DNA from: Phocaeicola_A sp036804505 | GTDB lineage: Bacteria > Bacteroidota > Bacteroidia > Bacteroidales > Bacteroidaceae | DNA length: 64,000 bases | Direction of reading: 5' to 3' | NCBI GenBank assembly: GCA_036804505.1 | Contig: DAIRSI010000018.1 | Coordinates: 26,265 to 90,264, forward strand | Shown here: piece by piece, positions 53,512-62,181 of the stretch | Numbering within the stretch: the stretch's first letter is position 1 | How the letters are laid out: every line of letters starts with the position of its first letter | Notes under the pieces: model-generated | Told to the model about the DNA's origin: nothing | Database searches by the model: none | What the model saw: the letters and a program-made list of their open reading frames with translations, nothing else | Translations under genes and position numbers: made by a program

Positions 53512-54041
53512 CAAGAATGAGAAAGACAAGACTGATAGGAATGATAACCGCTATACTGGTGCCGATGACACTTGCGGCACAGTTGCCCGAGAGCCGGTAC
53601 ACGTTCAAGCTTCACGGACAGACACGGAAGTATCTGATAGCCATGACCGACCGGAATGATACGGTGGACGTGGCCTGGTCTATTGCGCGTGACGGCGTTT
53701 TGCAGAAAGGCATCATGAGGATGCCCCGCAACCGTGTTGAGAACGGAAATGCTTTCTGCTGGCAGCAGCCTGCGGATGGCGAGAGGCGTGTTCTGGGAGA
53801 AGGAGAGACCTTCGGCATCATATCCCGGCAGGCTTTTTCCGACTTGAAGGACAAGGGCTTTTTCGTGTACAACGGAGTGACTTACAGAAAAGCGGATGAA
53901 GAAGGAGGAAGGGTCCACGTGAGGGCCGATATAGACGAAACACAGATGTGGATAGAAATGGCGGGAGAACTGCCTGTGATAAGCGAGATGCGCGACAACC
54001 CTTTGGGAATTGATTGGAAAATCGAAAAACAAACTAAATAA
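53508..54041 (+). CDS. Hypothetical exported protein between GH92 and GH89
   Basis: A 177-residue protein that I do not recognise. A signal peptide (about 1-24, IGMITAILVPMTLAAQ) is followed by a beta-rich domain with YTFKLHGQTRKYLIAMTD, VDVAWSIARDGVLQKGIMRMP, and WIEMAGELPVISEMRDNPLG. The start ATG overlaps the GH92 stop (ATGA) and the gene ends 7 bases before GH89, so it belongs to this operon and probably acts on the same glycan or as a partner of these enzymes. Confidence 0.75.
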   Translation: MTRMRKTRLIGMITAILVPMTLAAQLPESRYTFKLHGQTRKYLIAMTDRNDTVDVAWSIARDGVLQKGIMRMPRNRVENGNAFCWQQPADGERRVLGEGETFGIISRQAFSDLKDKGFFVYNGVTYRKADEEGGRVHVRADIDETQMWIEMAGELPVISEMRDNPLGIDWKIEKQTK

Positions 54042-54048
54042 TTGAGAT

Positions 54049-56214
54049 ATGAAAAAATTTCTTTGTTACCTATTTTTAGGAGTGCTAATGGTTGGTCAGG
54101 CGTTGGCCAGCCCTATCGACGGACTGCTGGAGCGCATCGACAAGGGCGCATCCAAGAAATTCGCAGTGGAAATCAAACAGAGTGGCGATAAGGATTACTT
54201 CGAACTGGACCGGAAAGGAGACAGGGTCCTGGTGAGAGGAAACAACTACATCAGCGTGGCTACCGGTATCAACTGGTACTTGAAATACCATGCCGGAATT
54301 CATTTGTCGTGGAACGGAATGACTGCCAAGCTGCCTGCACGGCTGCCGGCAGTGACCAAAAAGGAACGTCATGAGACGGCATTGAAGCTGCGCTACGACT
54401 TCAATTACTGTACTTTCTCCTATACCATGGCCTTCTGGGACTGGAAGAGATGGGAACAGGAAATAGACTGGATGGCTTTGCACGGCATCAACCTCCCTCT
54501 CGACGTGATTGGTGAGGAATGCGTGTGGTATAACATGCTCAAGAAACTGGGCTATTCCAAAGACGAGATAAACAAGTTCATTCCGGGACCGGGTTTCTTT
54601 GCCTGGTGGGAGATGAACAATCTGGAAGGATGGGGCGGTCCGAATCCCGATTCCTGGTACACCCAGCAGGAAGCCTTGCAGAAAAAGATACTGAAGCGCA
54701 TGAAGGAATACGGCATTCAGCCGGTGTTCCCCGGATATTCGGGCATGGTGCCTCATGATGCCAAAGAAAAGATGGGACTGGAAGTGGCCGATGCCGGCTT
54801 GTGGAACGGTTACCAGCGTCCGGCTTTCCTGCAACCCACCGACAAGCGTTTCGGAGAGATTGCAGCTTTGTATTATAAGGAAATGGAAAATCTTTTCGGC
54901 AAAGCCAACTATTATTCCATGGACCCGTTCCATGAATCGGCAGCCGGCAAGGACGTGGATTTCGACGCTGCAGGCAAGGCCATCATGGCTGCCATGAAAA
55001 AGGTGAACCCGAAGGCTGTATGGGTGCTTCAGGGTTGGGGAGAGAATCCCCGCGAAGACATGATACGCAACCTCAAGAGCGGTGATCTGCTCATTCTCGA
55101 CCTCTTCAGCGAATGCCGTCCGCAGTGGGGCATGAAACCGTCTATTTCTTATCGGGAGAACGGCTATATGCAGCATGACTGGCTGATGTGCATGATACTG
55201 AACTTCGGCGGCAACGTGGGTCTTCACGGAAGGATGGACCAACTGCTGCATAACTTCTACGAAACCCGCACGAACCCGATGGCAAAGAACCTGAAGGGCA
55301 TCGGCCTCACCATGGAAGGCAGCGAGAACAATCCGATGATGTTCGAACTGATGACCGAACTGCCCTGGCGTGCGGAAAGAGTGGAAAAGCAAAGTTGGCT
55401 GGACGGATATCTGAAGGCACGTTACGGAGTGAACGACCCTACCATAGAGAAAGCATGGAGCATTCTTGCCGATGGCATCTATAACTGTCCGCCGACGGAC
55501 AATCAGCAGGGAACTCACGAGTCCATCTTCTGCGGACGCCCGTCACTGAACAATTTCCAGGTTTCCAGCTGGTCGAAGATGTCCAATTACTACGACCCGA
55601 CTTCTACCGAGGATGCCGCCCGCCTGATGCTTCAGGTAGCCGACAAGTACAAAGGAAACAACAATTTCGAATATGACCTGGTGGACATCGTCCGTCAGTC
55701 GTTGTCGGACCGCGGCCGTATCGTCTATAACCGCGCTGTGGCCGATTTCAAGAGCTTCGACAAGAAAGCCTTTCAGAAAGACTCGCAGGAGTTCCTGGAC
55801 TTGCTGCTGCTGCAGGACAAACTGCTGGGAACACGCAAGGAATTCCGTGTGGGCAACTGGATTGAGAAGGCCCGCAACCTGGGCAACAACGAAGCCGAAA
55901 AGAATCTGTATGAATGGAATGCCCGCGTGCAAATCACAACGTGGGGAAATCGTTTCTCAGCCGATAACGGAGGCCTGCGCGACTATGCCCACAAGGAATG
56001 GAACGGCATCCTGAAGGATTTCTATTACAAACGCTGGGCTGCTTACTGGCAGACACTGACGGATGTTCTCGACGGCAAGCCGATGGTGAATCTGGATTAC
56101 TACGCCATGGAGGAGCCTTGGACCAAGATTACCGATACGTACTCTTCCAAACCGGAAGGCGACTGCATCGAGACGGCACATGAAGTTTTTGACAAAGCAT
56201 TTCCAACTAAATAA
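54049..56214 (+). CDS. GH89 alpha-N-acetylglucosaminidase
   Basis: Exported retaining enzyme that removes terminal alpha-GlcNAc, homologous to human NAGLU. Signal peptide (about 1-20), small N-terminal domain (about 22-110), (beta/alpha)8 core (about 115-450) with MALHGINLPLDVIGEE, the catalytic glutamate regions MDPFHESA and GLTMEGSENN, then an all-helical C-terminal domain. 721 aa, normal for bacterial GH89. In gut bacteria such enzymes act on alpha1,4-GlcNAc caps of mucin or on heparan-type ends. It sits 8 bases before an HGSNAT-like gene. Confidence 0.94.
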   Translation: MKKFLCYLFLGVLMVGQALASPIDGLLERIDKGASKKFAVEIKQSGDKDYFELDRKGDRVLVRGNNYISVATGINWYLKYHAGIHLSWNGMTAKLPARLPAVTKKERHETALKLRYDFNYCTFSYTMAFWDWKRWEQEIDWMALHGINLPLDVIGEECVWYNMLKKLGYSKDEINKFIPGPGFFAWWEMNNLEGWGGPNPDSWYTQQEALQKKILKRMKEYGIQPVFPGYSGMVPHDAKEKMGLEVADAGLWNGYQRPAFLQPTDKRFGEIAALYYKEMENLFGKANYYSMDPFHESAAGKDVDFDAAGKAIMAAMKKVNPKAVWVLQGWGENPREDMIRNLKSGDLLILDLFSECRPQWGMKPSISYRENGYMQHDWLMCMILNFGGNVGLHGRMDQLLHNFYETRTNPMAKNLKGIGLTMEGSENNPMMFELMTELPWRAERVEKQSWLDGYLKARYGVNDPTIEKAWSILADGIYNCPPTDNQQGTHESIFCGRPSLNNFQVSSWSKMSNYYDPTSTEDAARLMLQVADKYKGNNNFEYDLVDIVRQSLSDRGRIVYNRAVADFKSFDKKAFQKDSQEFLDLLLLQDKLLGTRKEFRVGNWIEKARNLGNNEAEKNLYEWNARVQITTWGNRFSADNGGLRDYAHKEWNGILKDFYYKRWAAYWQTLTDVLDGKPMVNLDYYAMEEPWTKITDTYSSKPEGDCIETAHEVFDKAFPTK

Positions 56215-56222
56215 CGGCAAAG

Positions 56223-57314
56223 ATGGACGAAATGATTAAGACAACAAAGAAGCGTCTGGTTTCTTTGGATGTATTGAGAGGCATAACGGTTGCCGGCATG
56301 ATTCTGGTGAACAACGGAGCCGGAAAGGAAACTTTCGAACCTCTGAAGCATGTGGAATGGAACGGTCTGTCACTGGCCGATCTGGTATTTCCGTTCTTTC
56401 TGTTCATGGTGGGAATATCCACTTTCATCTCCCTGCGTAAATTCCAGTTCCAACTGTCTCCGCAGCTGGCACGGAAGATACTGAAGAGAACGCTGCTCAT
56501 CCTGCTCATAGGATGGGGTATCTATTGGTTTGAAGGCATTTGCAAAGCCGATTTCCTGCCTTTCGACCACATTCGTATTCCGGGAGTCCTGCAGAGAATT
56601 GCCATCTGCTACGGCATTGTGTCCTTGCTGGCAGTGACGATGAAACACAAATGGATGCCGTTGCTGGCAGGAATCCTTTTGGTGGTTTATACCGCCATCC
56701 TGCTGATGGGTAACGGATATGCATGTGATTCCACTAACTTCCTGTCGATTGTGGATGACAACCTGTTCGGCAATGTACATCTCTATCACAAGAGTCCGGT
56801 GGACCCCGAAGGGTTGCTGGGCATCATCCCCTCAGTGGCCCATACCCTGATCGGGTTCTGGTGCGGAAAGATTCTGATGGAGCACAAGGAACTGAATGAC
56901 AAGATGCTTCATCTGTTCATCTTCGGCTTTACGCTCATAGCCATCGGCTTCGTGCTTTCCTACGGACTTCCTCTGAACAAGAGAATATGGTCTCCTTCCT
57001 TCGTGCTGGTTACCTGCGGTATGGCCACCGCCCTGTTGTCCTGGCTCATCTATGTGATTGATGTGAAGGAAAGCAAGAAATGGACACCCTTCTTCATCTG
57101 TTTCGGTGTGAACCCGCTGTTTCTGTATGTATTCAGTGAGCTGCTGGCCATCGTTTTCCAGGATTTCGGCATCAAGAAGGTGATATACGGAGGCATTCAT
57201 GCAGTCATCTTGAATCCTTATTTTGCCTCTTTGTGCTATGCGATTGTTTTCGTGTTGTTTAACTGGGTAGTGGGATATCCGTTGTTCAAGAAAAAGATTT
57301 ACATTAAAATTTGA
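56223..57314 (+). CDS. HGSNAT-like membrane acyltransferase (DUF5009/DUF1624 type)
   Basis: A 363-residue inner-membrane protein with about ten hydrophobic helices. The N-terminal signature RLVSLDVLRGITVAGMILVN and the conserved HVEWNGLSLADLVFPFF match the family of heparan-alpha-glucosaminide N-acetyltransferase, where the histidine before WNG is thought to carry the acetyl group. It would use cytoplasmic acetyl-CoA to acetylate a glucosamine in the periplasm. Directly downstream of GH89, so an acetylate-then-cleave order is plausible (inference). Confidence 0.88.
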   Translation: MDEMIKTTKKRLVSLDVLRGITVAGMILVNNGAGKETFEPLKHVEWNGLSLADLVFPFFLFMVGISTFISLRKFQFQLSPQLARKILKRTLLILLIGWGIYWFEGICKADFLPFDHIRIPGVLQRIAICYGIVSLLAVTMKHKWMPLLAGILLVVYTAILLMGNGYACDSTNFLSIVDDNLFGNVHLYHKSPVDPEGLLGIIPSVAHTLIGFWCGKILMEHKELNDKMLHLFIFGFTLIAIGFVLSYGLPLNKRIWSPSFVLVTCGMATALLSWLIYVIDVKESKKWTPFFICFGVNPLFLYVFSELLAIVFQDFGIKKVIYGGIHAVILNPYFASLCYAIVFVLFNWVVGYPLFKKKIYIKI

Positions 57315-57323
57315 CATAAACAG

Positions 57324-57352
57324 TTTGCTTTAAGAAAATTATTCTATTTTTG
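57324..57352 (+). promoter_or_regulatory. Promoter of the HTCS gene
   Basis: TTTG (57324-57327), 17-base spacer, TATTTTTG (57345-57352). The -7 box sits inside a small palindrome, attcta (57341-57346) / tagaat (57355-57360). Confidence 0.65.
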
Positions 57353-57392
57353 CATAGAATAACTCAACAAGAAGTTTGTCAAAATCGAAAAA

Positions 57393-60300
57393 ATGAAACT
57401 AGTTCACTTAAGAAAACAAGTAGTGTTCGTCCTTTTGACGTTCATATGCCTGATAGGGGAGAGCACCACTTGTTTTTCTCAGGTGACGATGAGGCAGATT
57501 CTGGACCAGTATAACTTTTCTTCGATTACCATCAATGACGGACTGCCCCACAACTACATAGAGAATATTTACAAGGACAGCCAGGGCTTTCTGTGGTTCT
57601 CCACCCACAACGGCTTGTCACGCTATGACGGATATTCTTTCGTGAATTACAACATCACCACACCCACCGTAAGGTTGCGTTCGAACTTCATCAGCGGGGT
57701 GTGTGAAGATACCTTCAACCGCTTGTGGATTGCTTCGGAAGCAGGACTCGACTTGCTGGACCTGAAGATGAACATGCTGGAGCGAATCGACTATTCCATG
57801 TTCAAGAGCGAGGATCTTTCCAAAGAACCCGTGAACTTCATTCTGAAAGACAGAAAGGGCGATATCTGGCTCACCACGCAAGCCAATCTGTATCATCTGA
57901 CTTTCGATAACAATGGAAAAGTGGTGAGCTGTTCGGCACTCAAGTCGAAGTACGACAGTCATTCGGCTCCGGTCACGGCTCTGCAACTCTGCAACGGAGA
58001 GGTGTGGATTGGCTATAGGCACAGCCTGTACAGGATGAACGGCGAGAAAGGCCAGCAGTTGAACCTTTCCAAGATATATCCCGATTTCACGTTGGATGAC
58101 CAGACCAGCATTCATTGCTTCTGCAGTTACGGCGGCTATCTGTGGATAGGCACCAACCACGGGCTGTTCCGCCTGAACCCGAAAACGGGAGAGAAGAAAG
58201 GCTATTTCCAGCAGGACGACAATGTATATTCGCTCACCCAGAATGATATTACCGCTTTGGCAGTGACACAACGGCATGAGCTGGTTGTGGCGACTACCAA
58301 GGGCCTGAATTTCTACAATCCGGCTACGGATGGTTTCGTGAGGATAGTCAGCTCCAGGGAAACCATGGAAAACGTCATCAGCTGCAACCTCATCAAATGT
58401 CTGTATGCCGACAAGTCCATGCTTTGGATTGGTACGGAAATAGGGGGCATAGACAAGATGGAAAGCCGTGACCTGAGCGTTCGTATCTTTACCAACGAAC
58501 GGGGACAGGCGGCGTCTCTGCCGGACAATCCCGTGAACTGCATTTATGAAGACAGCCGCCACAATCTCTGGGTGGGAAACATCGATCAGGGGCTCAGCAT
58601 GCGGCGGAGCGGCACGGATGAATTTATCCATTTCCGCCATTCCGGAACATCCGGACTGCCTGACAACAATATCTATGACATGAAGGAGGACAACCGGAAC
58701 CAGCTGTGGGTGGCTACGTGGGGAGGCGGAGTGTGCAAGGCAAGTCTTTCCGGTTTGCCCAACCCCAAGTTTACCGCCTATGACAACAGGAAATCCAATC
58801 TTCCCAGCAATTTCGTGGGTTCCCTTTGTTTCGACCGCATGAACGACGGTATGTGGATAGGGACTACCAAGGGACTCTGTTTCTTCGATTTGAAGACGGA
58901 GTCGGTGTTCCGGGTTCCTCTGCCTGCTGACGGGCAGCCCAACAATTCGCTCACGAACATGATTATCGACAGGAAACAACGCCTGTGGATAGGCTCCCAT
59001 CACGGTTTGCTGGTGCTCGACCTTTATTCTTTTGCCAAGAACCGCAAGAATGTGCATTATCACTATATGGAATACAAGCTCGACAATCCTTCGAGCCGGC
59101 TGATTGAAAAAATCTGCTGCATCTTCGAGGCTTCCGACGGTACCATCTGGCTGGGAAGCAACGGCTATGGAGTCTATCGGCTGGATTCCGACAAGAAATA
59201 TCCTTACAGGTTCAAGAATCTCACCGTGAACAACGGACTTTGCGACAATACCATCTACGGGATTCTCGAGGACCGCCACCATCGTCTCTGGTTCAGTACG
59301 AACAACGGGCTGGCATGCTACACCCGGCAGTCGGGCAGCTTCTCCGACTATTACCAGAAGGACGGGCTCATTACCGACCAGTTCTATTGGAATGCTTTCT
59401 GCAAGGCCCATGACGGAACTCTTTACTTCGGCGGACTCAACGGCATGCTGGGGCTTAATGACGTGCACACGGTGCCGGTGCGCCACACGGAGAAAGTGGT
59501 CTTCACGCAGTTGTCTGTTCTCGACAATGAAATTGCTCAGGGAGGAAACAATTATCTGGAGGAGAGCATTTCATGGGCAAAGAAGATTCATCTGCATGAA
59601 CGAGACAAGTCCTTCTCCATCGAGTTCTCCACGCTCGATTTCGAGAACGAGGGAAAGCTGAAGTACTACTACCGTCTGGCAGGATTCGACGAGAAGTGGA
59701 TAGAGTGCGACCCGAAACGCCATTATGCAAGCTATACCAACTTGAAGGCGGGGCATTACATCTTCCAGGTGAAGGTGCGCAATCCGCTCGACATGACCGA
59801 CAGCCGGATATCCGAGATAGCCATTGTCGTTTCTCCCTATTTCTACAAGACATGGTGGTTCTATACGCTGATATTCATTGCCATCGGTCTGGTAATCTTC
59901 TATTGGTATCAGTGGAGGGTGGCCATCTACAAGCAGCAGAAGCACGAACTGACCGAGAAGGTCCGTGAGAGGACGCTCGAGCTGGAGGACAAGATGGGAG
60001 TGCTTTCCCGTCAGAATGATTTGCTCACGCAGCAGAAGAAACAGCTCATCGAACTGTCCAAGCGAATACAGGAGGTCACCACGGACAAGATTTCGTTCTT
60101 TACGAACATCACGCATGAGTTCCGCACCCCGATCACTCTGATTATGGGGCCGATTGACCGTGCTTTGAAGTTGAGTTCCAATGCCGAGGTTAAGGAACAG
60201 CTGAATATCGTGGAGAGAAATTCCAAGTCGCTGCTGTCACTGGTGAACCAGTTGCTCGATTTCAGAAAAGTGGAGTCCGGCAAGGTGGTGATAGTGAAGA

Positions 60301-61637
60301 AGAGGAACAATCTGCGTGAATTCATTTCGGATGTGGTACTTCCTTTCGAAGCTTTTGCCAAGGAGAGGCAGATACGGGTGCGCTGCCTGATGCGCCTGTC
60401 GGCCACGTATTATCAGTATGACGAGGAATGGATGCGCAAGGTGATTGTGAACCTGCTGTCCAATTCCATCAAGTTCACCCCGAACGGCGGGGTGGTGACA
60501 CTCTACGTATGCTCTTTCGCAGACGAGAGGAAGAACAGCAGCATGTTCATTTCTGTATCCGATACGGGCGTGGGAATTCTGAAAGACGATCTGGAGAAGA
60601 TTTTCGACCGTTTCTATCAGTCGCGCAAGAACGTGAAGTTCCCGATGCAGGGACAGAGCGGAACGGGTATCGGTCTGTATCTCTGCAAGCGCATCATCAA
60701 CGAGCATGGCGGACGCATCTATGCGCGTAACAACAGCGGGGCAGGGTCGTCTATCCGCATACTGATGCCGATGGAGGTGAGTACCGACCAGCAGGAACAA
60801 GTCAGGGTGATGCCTGTGGAGGAGGTCCAGGAACCGGTGGAGACGGAGGTGCTTCAGGATGAAGGGCCGGAGGCTCCGCAGGAGAAGACGATACTTGTGG
60901 TGGACGACAATCTGGACATGAGGGTTTACGTGCGTTCCATCCTGCAGTCGCGTTATCGGGTGCTGGAGGCCGAGGACGGGGAGAAGGCTCTTGAGGTGCT
61001 TCACGGGGAGAGCGTGGATTTCATCGTGAGCGACCTGATGATGCCGGTGATGGACGGTCTGGAGCTTTCTCGCAGAATCAAGGAGGACTTGTCCATATCC
61101 CATATTCCCATTCTCATTCTGACGGCCAAGGTTTCGGACGAGGCGCGGCTGGACAGTTTCCGCATCGGAGTGGACGAGTATCTGCAGAAGCCGTTCAGCG
61201 AGGAGTTGCTTTTGGTGCGCATTCAGAATATTTTCAATGCCCGCAGGCTGAACCAGCAGCAGTTTGACCGGCTGATGACTCCGTCGTCTTTGCAGATGGA
61301 TGAGGATTCGCGCGACAGCAAGTTCCTCAACAGTGTGATGGAGGTCATCGAGAATCACTATACGGATTCGGAGTTCGACGTGGAGGGCTTTGCTTCGGCC
61401 ATGAATATCAGCAAGACTTTGCTGAACCAGAAGCTGCAGAGTCTGGCGGGGCAGTCCATTGCCAAGTTCGTGAGCAATTACCGGTTGAAGAAGGCTTATG
61501 CTCTTATTCAGGTGAACAAGAACAGCCGCAACATGAATGTGTCCGAGATTGCTTACGAGGTGGGCTTCAATGATCCGAAATACTTTAGCAGGTGTTATCA
61601 GAAGAAGTACGGTGTACTGCCTAGTGCTTCTTTGTAA
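57393..61637 (+). CDS. Hybrid two-component system sensor/regulator (HTCS)
   Basis: A 1414-residue one-protein two-component system. Signal peptide (about 1-30), two seven-bladed propellers of Reg_prop repeats (about 40-735; many G-L-[SC] and W-[IV]-G-T motifs), Y_Y_Y domain (about 750-820), a membrane helix (about 828-848) and HisKA with TNITHEFRTPITLI. HATPase with DTGVG and GTGIGLYL, a receiver domain (about 1165-1280; VVDDN and phospho-acceptor VSDLMMP) and a C-terminal AraC-type HTH (about 1310-1410; VSEIAYEVGFNDPKYFSRCY) follow. Binds a glycan fragment in the periplasm and activates a PUL. It has its own promoter, right after the GH89/HGSNAT operon, which it may control (inference). Confidence 0.95.
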   Translation: MKLVHLRKQVVFVLLTFICLIGESTTCFSQVTMRQILDQYNFSSITINDGLPHNYIENIYKDSQGFLWFSTHNGLSRYDGYSFVNYNITTPTVRLRSNFISGVCEDTFNRLWIASEAGLDLLDLKMNMLERIDYSMFKSEDLSKEPVNFILKDRKGDIWLTTQANLYHLTFDNNGKVVSCSALKSKYDSHSAPVTALQLCNGEVWIGYRHSLYRMNGEKGQQLNLSKIYPDFTLDDQTSIHCFCSYGGYLWIGTNHGLFRLNPKTGEKKGYFQQDDNVYSLTQNDITALAVTQRHELVVATTKGLNFYNPATDGFVRIVSSRETMENVISCNLIKCLYADKSMLWIGTEIGGIDKMESRDLSVRIFTNERGQAASLPDNPVNCIYEDSRHNLWVGNIDQGLSMRRSGTDEFIHFRHSGTSGLPDNNIYDMKEDNRNQLWVATWGGGVCKASLSGLPNPKFTAYDNRKSNLPSNFVGSLCFDRMNDGMWIGTTKGLCFFDLKTESVFRVPLPADGQPNNSLTNMIIDRKQRLWIGSHHGLLVLDLYSFAKNRKNVHYHYMEYKLDNPSSRLIEKICCIFEASDGTIWLGSNGYGVYRLDSDKKYPYRFKNLTVNNGLCDNTIYGILEDRHHRLWFSTNNGLACYTRQSGSFSDYYQKDGLITDQFYWNAFCKAHDGTLYFGGLNGMLGLNDVHTVPVRHTEKVVFTQLSVLDNEIAQGGNNYLEESISWAKKIHLHERDKSFSIEFSTLDFENEGKLKYYYRLAGFDEKWIECDPKRHYASYTNLKAGHYIFQVKVRNPLDMTDSRISEIAIVVSPYFYKTWWFYTLIFIAIGLVIFYWYQWRVAIYKQQKHELTEKVRERTLELEDKMGVLSRQNDLLTQQKKQLIELSKRIQEVTTDKISFFTNITHEFRTPITLIMGPIDRALKLSSNAEVKEQLNIVERNSKSLLSLVNQLLDFRKVESGKVVIVKKRNNLREFISDVVLPFEAFAKERQIRVRCLMRLSATYYQYDEEWMRKVIVNLLSNSIKFTPNGGVVTLYVCSFADERKNSSMFISVSDTGVGILKDDLEKIFDRFYQSRKNVKFPMQGQSGTGIGLYLCKRIINEHGGRIYARNNSGAGSSIRILMPMEVSTDQQEQVRVMPVEEVQEPVETEVLQDEGPEAPQEKTILVVDDNLDMRVYVRSILQSRYRVLEAEDGEKALEVLHGESVDFIVSDLMMPVMDGLELSRRIKEDLSISHIPILILTAKVSDEARLDSFRIGVDEYLQKPFSEELLLVRIQNIFNARRLNQQQFDRLMTPSSLQMDEDSRDSKFLNSVMEVIENHYTDSEFDVEGFASAMNISKTLLNQKLQSLAGQSIAKFVSNYRLKKAYALIQVNKNSRNMNVSEIAYEVGFNDPKYFSRCYQKKYGVLPSASL

Positions 61638-61654
61638 GTGCGTTTTGAGGGGGC

Positions 61655-61827
61655 GCGTTTTGTCGGAAAGTGCTCCCGGCTGTCGCTGCGAAGCTGAAAT
61701 TGCCGGCCGGTTCCTGAACTTTGCCAAACGCGCTTCGCTTGGACGAGGCAAAGTTCTTGACGGAACCGACCGTCAATTTCCGGGACGCTTCTCCGCTAAA
61801 GGCCGGAATCTCTTTCCGACAAAACGC
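61655..61827. repeat. 173-base imperfect palindrome
   Basis: Outer arms gcgttttgtcggaaag (61655-61670) and ctttccgacaaaacgc (61812-61827) are perfect. Inner segments around 61696-61725 and 61747-61780 (gaaattg...actttgcc against ggcaaagt...caatttc) pair with small bulges. The loop is about 61726-61746. RNA or single-stranded DNA from here would fold into one long hairpin. Confidence 0.7.
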
Positions 61828-61963
61828 TGGGGCAGGGGGGTAGGGGGACTGAGGCGCTGCGCTGCAGAGGGTCCGGGGCGTGCGGCCTGTTAGTAAAGTA
61901 CGATGTACTATAGGTGTGACAAGAACAGAACGAGTCATCAGGTCGATGATGAATCTATAACAA

Positions 61964-62013
61964 GAGCGGCGCAGGCATCCTCATCCGGATGCATCTGCGT
62001 CGTCCTTTTTTTT
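61964..62013 (+). terminator. Rho-independent terminator
   Basis: Stem of 11 pairs (cgcag, 2-base bulge, gcatcc on the left against ggatgc..ctgcg on the right, about 61969-61999) followed by cgtcc and eight T residues (62006-62013). Confidence 0.75.
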
Positions 62014-62084
62014 GCCCGTTTGCGGGTCTTTGTCCAAAAATTGTTGTTAAATACCTCTTTCCTCCCCAAAAAAGTGCAGATTTT

Positions 62085-62119
62085 TACGATTTTTCCCATA
62101 GAATTATACGATTTTTCCC
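62085..62119 (+). promoter_or_regulatory. Direct repeats upstream of the variable lipoprotein gene
   Basis: tacgatttttccc at 62085-62097 and again at 62107-62119, a 22-base period, i.e. about two DNA turns, 62 bases before the ATG. No TAnnTTTG box is evident nearby, so a regulator site is a reasonable guess. Confidence 0.4.
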
Positions 62120-62181
62120 CACACCTGTGCAAAGTCTTTTTAAATTTGGAATCGTAAAACATTAATCAAAAACCGATTCTT

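Larger units (their letters stand above)
61638..62181. other. 544-base gene-free region after the HTCS
   Basis: Contains a 173-base imperfect palindrome (61655-61827), a purine-rich stretch (61829-61875), a rho-independent terminator (61964-62013) and two 13-base direct repeats (62085-62119) ahead of the variable lipoprotein gene. No believable gene on either strand. Confidence 0.7.

Noticed and set aside
54085..55518. Minus-strand frame opposite GH89
   Set aside because: Shadow of a well-supported family member; no independent evidence.
57618..59486. Long minus-strand frame opposite the HTCS propeller region
   Set aside because: Mirror of a repetitive coding region; no recognisable motif, no promoter, and the HTCS domains on the plus strand are intact.
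57393..61637. HTCS as proven regulator of the GH92/GH89 operon
   Set aside because: Adjacency supports it, but the HTCS has its own promoter and no shared operator was seen, so it is kept as an inference only.
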